DNA of 6,050 nt, taken from Candidatus Omnitrophota bacterium. GTDB taxonomy: Bacteria; Omnitrophota; Gorgyraeia; Tantalellales; Tantalellaceae. Below are positions 5,992 to 6,050 of this stretch, piece by piece. Position 1 is the first letter of the stretch, and the number at the start of each line of letters is the position of its first letter. Below the pieces are notes generated by a model. That model did no database searches. It saw only the letters and a list, made by a program, of their open reading frames with translations, and had not been told where the DNA came from. The DNA is taken from assembly GCA_013204685.1 (NCBI GenBank), contig JABMSC010000093.1, positions 1-6,050 of the forward strand, written 5' to 3'. The position numbers and the translations under genes were made by a program.

Positions 5992-6038
5992 GTTCGTTGT
6001 TCGTTGTTCGTTGTTCGTGGTTCGTGGTTCGTTGTTCG
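5992..6038. repeat. Heptanucleotide tandem repeat upstream of smc
   Basis: Six complete 7-bp units and one partial run head to tail. On the plus strand they read GTTCGTT three times, GTTCGTG twice, GTTCGTT once, then GTTCG; on the minus strand the unit is AACGAAC/CACGAAC. The array ends 18 bp before the smc ATG and 8 bp before its Shine-Dalgarno, so it lies in the smc leader or promoter zone. No promoter is recognisable between the array and the gene. Copy number could vary by slippage; whether that affects smc is unknown. Confidence 0.9.
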
Positions 6039-6050
6039 GAGCAGTTGGCC

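Overview
All four genes lie on the minus strand, so transcription runs from the right edge to the left. The order is smc (complete), pncC (the stand-alone CinA C-terminal domain), thpR (2H-family RNA phosphodiesterase) and recA (5' part only; its C-terminal domain lies beyond base 1). The window is bacterial and chromosomal. It looks like a housekeeping genome-maintenance neighbourhood, with no phage, CRISPR or transposase gene. A cinA/pncC-thpR-recA neighbourhood is a known bacterial arrangement. The style of the SMC ATPase motifs (IVEQGRMD, DEIDAPLDESN) and the intergenic repeat types would fit an uncultured lineage such as Candidatus Omnitrophota. That assignment is from memory and has low confidence.

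Layout. Bases 5992-6038 are a tandem array of a 7-bp unit just upstream of the smc ribosome-binding site. smc fills 5973-2374. A 126-bp gap carries an unusual start region for pncC: a TATAAT six bases before its ATG, no normally placed Shine-Dalgarno, and two minimal reading frames chained by TAATG and ATGA overlaps. pncC and thpR overlap by 8 bp and are probably translationally coupled. The 388-bp gap 830-1217 holds no gene. Reading towards recA it contains an 11-bp perfect hairpin, two facing REP-like GTCAT(T/C)CCCG palindromes with GNRA-type loops, a C-rich tract, a sigma70-like promoter with a palindrome at its start point, and a leader hairpin just before a strong recA Shine-Dalgarno.

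How the genes fit together: SMC organises and segregates chromosomes, and RecA performs recombination and usually drives the SOS response. PncC salvages nicotinamide mononucleotide, a by-product of NAD-dependent DNA ligase, and ThpR processes RNA 2',3'-cyclic phosphates. The most notable observations are in the proteins. RecA has Val where the catalytic glutamate (E. coli Glu96) should be, in an otherwise well-conserved core. The SMC hinge lacks most of its conserved glycines. No wholly new system is visible.
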